Origin: CAZEAN01 sp964510225
Lineage (GTDB): Bacteria > Planctomycetota > Planctomycetia > Isosphaerales > Isosphaeraceae
NCBI GenBank assembly: GCA_964510225.1
Contig: CAZEAN010000205.1
Coordinates: 1-7,081 of the forward strand
Length of the DNA: 7,081 nt
Direction: 5' to 3'
The notes below the pieces were generated by a model, which was not told the DNA's origin, did no database searches, and was given only the letters and a program-made list of their open reading frames with translations. Each line of letters starts with the position of its first letter. Within the stretch, counting starts at the first letter, position 1. The translations under genes were made by a program, and so were the position numbers. Shown piece after piece: positions 6,203 to 7,081 of this stretch.

Positions 6203-6580
6203 ATGATGCCACTTGCGCTGCTTCCCGGGGTTGGCCCACCGGAAATGATCGTGATCGCGGTCATTGGGGTCCTTCTCTTCGGCAAGCGTCTCCCCGAGGT
6301 CGGCAAGTCACTTGGTAAGGGTCTCGCCGAGTTCAAGAAAGGGATGAGCGGCGTTGAAGAGGAATTTCGATCGATCGGCCGGTCTGCTTCATCGAACGCA
6401 CCGCCGACCTCAACCAGCTCGCGTTCTTCGAGTTCCTACTCCTCGACCGTCTCTAACGACCTCGTTCCCGAACCTGCCGTCCCTAAGTTCGAACCGCCGA
6501 CCGCCGCTCCTCAGACTGCGAGTGTCGGCGCGAACGCAGAGAACACGGCCAGCAGCAATCCTCAGCCGTTCCTCGACTGA
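6203..6580 (+). CDS. tatA: TatA-2, twin-arginine translocase pore subunit with a long Ser/Pro tail
   Basis: This is a second TatA-family protein of 125 residues. It has P13-E14, a membrane helix (about 14-26), F26-G27 and the canonical amphipathic helix LPEVGKSLGKGLAEFKKG (30-47). Over residues 1-48 it is identical to TatA-1 at 28 positions without gaps, so the two probably arose by duplication. The tail (about 60-125) is unusual: a Ser/Thr-rich stretch (TSTSSRSSSSYSS), then Pro, Ala and Val, with no fold visible. ATG 6203 has GGAG (6192-6195) at seven bases; the ATG at 6206 is a possible second start. The gene follows TatA-1 after 84 bases and is probably in the same transcript. Its more canonical helix makes it the likelier main TatA. 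Confidence 0.9.
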   Translation: MMPLALLPGVGPPEMIVIAVIGVLLFGKRLPEVGKSLGKGLAEFKKGMSGVEEEFRSIGRSASSNAPPTSTSSRSSSSYSSTVSNDLVPEPAVPKFEPPTAAPQTASVGANAENTASSNPQPFLD

Positions 6581-6912
6581 GAAAACCCAGTAACCTTGTT
6601 CTCATTAGTTTCGATGATGTATGACGTGTGGGTCCGCCAGCCTGACCCACCTTTGGGGCTAAGAGGAGATTGGTGGGTCGCACGACTGCGGCCCCAGACG
6701 ACCCGCCTAAAGATCGTGTAGGTCCGTGTAGCGTGGTGAACCACCGTTGCGGAGGTGTCAGGCCGTCGCTGGGCTAGGGGCGTTCCCACGCTGGCGAGGA
6801 AGGCAGGGACACGATACGCTAATAATGTTGTCTCTCCGTGCAGCGGTTCGAGAGGTTGAGCGTTCTATTGAGTAGTTGGGGCAACTTGGCCTCGGGGAGG
6901 TAGAGAGGACCG
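6581..6912 (+). other. Non-coding region with alternative stems before the kinase gene
   Basis: There is no supported gene. The left half holds the alternative-pairing segments described separately. Further on, GTGG-TGAA-CCAC forms a small tetraloop hairpin around 6734-6745, and the word CGCTGG recurs near 6768 and 6789. TAATAAT (6820-6826) could serve as a -10 element but has no good -35 partner. Confidence 0.45.
6628..6707 (+). repeat. Four-segment alternative-pairing structure
   Basis: Segment A GTGGGTC (6628-6634) pairs with B GACCCAC (6644-6650). B, extended as TGACCCACC (6643-6651), pairs with C GGTGGGTCG (6672-6680) over nine positions, one of them G-U. C also pairs with D CGACCCGCC (6699-6707) over nine positions, again with one G-U. 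A:B and C:D exclude B:C. The layout matches an attenuator, but no U-run follows D. It could equally be a dispersed intergenic repeat or a structured end of the tat transcript. Confidence 0.45.
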
Positions 6913-7081
6913 ATGTCAAAGGACCGTGTCAAGATGTCTAGCCAGTCATTCGACTTGGATACGATCTCTGACCCCAACAAGCTCTCCAACGTCGCAGAAT
7001 CGATGGCCGGAACACCTGCGATCGGATCGACGTTTGCAGAACGCTATTTGATCGAAAAGGCACTCGGCGACGGCGGGATGG
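6913..7081 (+). CDS. Hanks-type Ser/Thr protein kinase (N-terminus only)
   Basis: 56 codons are visible before the window ends. After an approximately 40-residue polar N-terminal segment comes FAERYLIEKALGDGGMG (the last G inferred from the partial codon), the usual opening of bacterial Hanks-type kinases: strand beta-1 with the Gly-rich ATP-binding loop G52-x-G54-G55-M56. The catalytic Lys, HRD and DFG motifs lie outside the window. ATG 6913 has GAGG four bases upstream (6905-6908) and a stronger GGGGAGG ending 12 bases upstream; ATG 6934 is a possible later start without SD. The kinase is likely to phosphorylate Thr or Ser on proteins, and the nearby FHA protein could read such marks. Confidence 0.85.
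   Translation, partial: MSKDRVKMSSQSFDLDTISDPNKLSNVAESMAGTPAIGSTFAERYLIEKALGDGGM

Noticed and set aside
5869..6336. 155-codon minus-strand ORF
   Set aside because: Lies opposite both tatA genes, which have unmistakable family motifs.
6845..6851. GGTTCGA resembling a tRNA T-loop
   Set aside because: The flanks do not pair and no acceptor, D or anticodon arm is visible.

Overview
The window is most likely chromosomal DNA from a planctomycete. The main reasons are the N-terminal FEERVLLSA signature (an LEPR-XLL-like motif) on a very large repeat-built surface protein, two tandem TatA proteins, an FHA-domain protein and a Hanks-type Ser/Thr kinase with the typical RYLIEKALGDGGMG start. Base composition looks moderately GC-rich and even along the window. 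I see no insertion sequence, CRISPR array, tRNA or rRNA.

Layout. Positions 1-2689 (minus) hold the first 896 residues of a giant secreted or surface protein: the LEPR-XLL-like N-terminus, seven delta-60-type repeats, two Calx-beta domains, then the start of a parallel beta-helix region that runs off the left edge. Its upstream region (2690-2990) has a good SD, a candidate sigma70-type promoter (2924-2951), a palindrome just upstream of that promoter (2960-2983), and a long imperfect inverted repeat (2752-2910) that would form a large stem in the 5' leader. Positions 3000-3227 hold at most one 26-codon ORF with a strong SD inside a hairpin. Positions 3228-4541 (minus) encode a 437-residue protein with a disordered N-terminal half and two FHA domains, the first degenerate. 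Positions 4542-5546 are gene-poor: palindromes upstream of the FHA gene, then only weak small ORFs.

Positions 5547-6580 (plus) form a compact cluster: a 103-residue hydrophobic protein of unknown function, TatA-1 (74 aa) and TatA-2 (125 aa), each with its own SD. Positions 6581-6912 are a non-coding stretch with three alternative, mutually exclusive stems. At 6913 a Ser/Thr protein kinase gene begins and runs off the right edge.

How the genes may fit together (inference): the TatA proteins would supply the pore-forming part of the twin-arginine translocase, with no tatC visible here. The FHA protein would read phosphothreonine marks of the sort made by Hanks-type kinases, one of which starts about 2.4 kb away. 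The large protein is a probable cell-surface product. Nothing in the window proves a functional link between these units. The strongest candidates for undescribed biology are the structured leader of the surface-protein gene and the alternative-pairing region before the kinase gene.
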